Source: a virus. From it: a stretch of DNA of 59,153 nucleotides. Where the stretch lies: positions 1 through 59,153 of the IMG/VR virus record IMGVR_UViG_3300031521_000072; one strand, given 5' to 3'. The position numbers and the translations under genes were made by a program. Under the pieces are notes generated by a model. It was not told the DNA's origin. It saw only the letters and a list, made by a program, of their open reading frames with translations, and made no database searches. Shown one piece after another: positions 57,938 through 59,153 of this stretch (the first letter of the stretch is position 1; each line of letters begins with the position of its first letter).

Positions 57938-58408
57938 CTATTTTGTGATATGCATAAATAACAATAAAAAAGCTCCTCCGATAGCACTCATTAAAAGGAT
58001 GGTGGTGGTTATGTAACGATTTTGGTTTATTTCGATTTTCCGCACCCGGGGTTCCACGTCTGTTTCCACCAATGTTTTTAATGCGGTAAAATCTTTCACC
58101 CCCACTTTTGTATGCTCCAAGTTTGCCATATTGGTAGTCATGCCTGTCCCTAATTCACGAACACTTTTATCCAATATCTCCATCAAAGTATTTAACCGGA
58201 TTAACAAGTCATGATCATCCTGATTCTTTTCATGTAATACCTTTACCGATACACTGGCAGCTTGGGCAACCACTTCCGCAGCTTTCGCAGCAGCATCAGA
58301 TATTAATGTAACAGCATCTTTTGCCGCTTCTTTAATATCATCTTTATGTTGACGGTACTGTTCCAACTCTTCCTCTTTTCTTAATACTACTTCTGATTTT
58401 GGTGGCAT
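57938..58408 (-). CDS. Coiled-coil protein with C-terminal membrane anchor
   Basis: 156 residues. Long amphipathic helices (LEQYRQHKDDIKEAAKDAV; AKAAEVVAQAASVSVKVLHE) and a C-terminal hydrophobic segment, TTTILLMSAIGGAFLLLFM. A tail-anchored protein. It lies between the tail fibre and the lysis genes, and could be part of either. No family recognised. Confidence 0.5.
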   Translation of the reverse strand: MPPKSEVVLRKEEELEQYRQHKDDIKEAAKDAVTLISDAAAKAAEVVAQAASVSVKVLHEKNQDDHDLLIRLNTLMEILDKSVRELGTGMTTNMANLEHTKVGVKDFTALKTLVETDVEPRVRKIEINQNRYITTTILLMSAIGGAFLLLFMHITK

Positions 58409-58450
58409 ACAATATTATTTTTAAGTTAAACATTCAACCAATCTCCATTT

Positions 58451-58468
58451 GGCGGGCAACACCCTGCC
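58451..58468 (-). terminator. Possible weak terminator hairpin
   Basis: On the minus strand GGCAGGGTGTTGCCCGCC can form a short GC-rich hairpin in the 92-bp gap downstream of the fibre gene. There is no T-run on the minus strand after it, so it is a weak call. Confidence 0.25.
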
Positions 58469-58499
58469 ATTATTAATTTAGTTCAGTTCTTCAATCAAA

Positions 58500-59153
58500 T
58501 CAAATCTGTATTGTAATTTGATTAGTATATGCGACCATTCCGCCTCCTGCAAATCCGAAACTAGTCCCAGTTTTCGGAAGCCATTTTATCCGATATTCTC
58601 CAGATTCATCGACAAACTCTATTTTGCAATTGTCAACGAACGGAACAGATTGACTATAAAATAATTTGACCCCCCCCGCAAAATTCATGTAAGTCGCCTG
58701 AATAGTTCCTGATATGAGTGTCTCCAGCGTACGATTCCATTGCGTGAAAAATAAATTAATTGTTCGACCCGGGGACAATTTTGATAACCCTGAAAGAATC
58801 AACGATGATGAAGTTCCTGTATTCCATACATTTACTTGTGTTGTTAGATTATCAACTACTGATCCGGAAGAACATGCTGTCACTCTTCCTTTTGCATCAA
58901 CTGTAATTGAAGCAAGTGTAACCGATTTTGCGGTTCCAACATTGTCAAGCCCGTGCGTGTGATTTGTTCCGTTGTCGCTGTTAGTTGATGAACTTGAAAC
59001 GGTAGTAGGTGCTGACGCTCCTCCTCCTGATCCGGAAGAACATGCTGTCACTCTTCCTTTTGCATCAACTGTAATTGAAGCAAGTGTAACCGATTTTGCG
59101 GTTCCAACATTGTCAAGCCCGTGCGTGTGATTTGTTCCGTTGTCGCTGTTAGT
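58500..59153 (-). CDS. Tail fibre-like repeat protein, C-terminal part
   Basis: The frame is open to the end of the window (at least 217 residues), so the start lies outside. It has repeats of HTHGLDNVGTAKSVTLASIT, then VDAKGRVTACSSGS, a motif typical of phage tail fibres (the SITVDAKGRVTAC phrase). The C-terminal 110 residues are beta-rich and probably form the receptor-binding tip (VNVWNTGTSSSLILSGLSKL; LFFTQWNRTLETLISG). It is in the minus-strand late module. Confidence 0.75.
   Translation of the reverse strand, partial: TNSDNGTNHTHGLDNVGTAKSVTLASITVDAKGRVTACSSGSGGGASAPTTVSSSSTNSDNGTNHTHGLDNVGTAKSVTLASITVDAKGRVTACSSGSVVDNLTTQVNVWNTGTSSSLILSGLSKLSPGRTINLFFTQWNRTLETLISGTIQATYMNFAGGVKLFYSQSVPFVDNCKIEFVDESGEYRIKWLPKTGTSFGFAGGGMVAYTNQITIQI
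58861..59153 (-). repeat. 168-bp tandem repeat in fibre gene
   Basis: The block 58861..58985 (125 bp) recurs identically at 59029..59153, which is the window end, with a period of 168 bp (56 residues). The rest of the unit (58986..59028) encodes a Ser/Thr/Gly-rich stretch. Whether more copies follow cannot be seen. Identity at DNA level suggests recent duplication or ongoing recombination. Confidence 0.9.

Noticed and set aside
1-59153. tRNA genes, CRISPR arrays, insertion sequences, integrase
   Set aside because: None seen by eye: no cloverleaf-like string, no regularly spaced repeats with spacers, no transposase or recombinase motifs. A tRNA search programme would be needed to exclude tRNAs fully.

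Overview
The window is part of the genome of a tailed double-stranded DNA phage, most likely a siphovirus (tape measure and tail tube are visible, no sheath) that infects a member of the Bacteroidota. The host inference rests on three things. Several promoters carry the Bacteroidota minus-7 consensus TAnnTTTG (for example TATCTTTG at 28258 and 48710). Purine-rich Shine-Dalgarno sequences are absent before almost all starts, which instead have A/T-rich leaders or ATGA/TGATG stop-start overlaps. Some gene families are typical of such phages. The DNA is AT-rich and the standard genetic code is used throughout. I saw no tRNA or CRISPR array.

Layout. Positions 1-18210 (minus strand) hold the virion module. 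Read in transcription order it runs: small terminase, large terminase, portal, a GH16-like glycosidase, a MuF head protein with an intein, a DUF2213-type protease, cement protein, major capsid protein, a glycan cluster (DUF115-like protein, a glycosyltransferase/methyltransferase/glycosyltransferase fusion, a sulfotransferase), head-tail connectors, tail tube, tail chaperones with a classic -1 frameshift, and the start of the tape measure gene. At 18211-18478 there is a divergent control region. Positions 18479-55457 (plus strand) hold the replication, recombination and accessory module: SNF2-type helicase, sigma-like factor, primase, initiator (with a candidate origin inside the gene), helicase loader, DnaB-like helicase, two SPL-type radical SAM proteins with a methyltransferase-like protein and an aldo/keto reductase, sliding clamp, Dam-like methylase, UDG-exonuclease fusion, family A polymerase, clamp loader, gp32-like SSB, RecA-like recombinase, RuvC and a split Rad50/Mre11 system. 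A strong bidirectional terminator at about 55561-55607 separates this module from the minus-strand lysis and tail fibre genes (55629-59153).

The most striking system is at 32799-35635. A radical SAM gene carries two inteins, placed exactly at the first and third cysteines of its CX3CX2C iron-sulfur motif and leaving a seven-residue extein between them. The second intein is broken at the canonical endonuclease position, so the enzyme is encoded by two overlapping reading frames. Its active site can apparently form only after one cis- and one trans-splicing event. Two more inteins interrupt the MuF protein and DNA polymerase, and free-standing GIY-YIG and HNH endonucleases lie between replication genes. 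The window is therefore unusually rich in homing elements.

Other signals not explained by single genes are: a 114-bp non-coding element present in two near-identical copies 43 kb apart in opposite orientation, each between a stop codon and the next gene; a repeated promoter with a leader hairpin; three 24-bp iterons with a 21-bp inverted repeat inside the initiator gene; an approximately 55-residue module shared by the SSB and another protein; and a C-terminal zinc-type tag shared by the SSB and a third protein.
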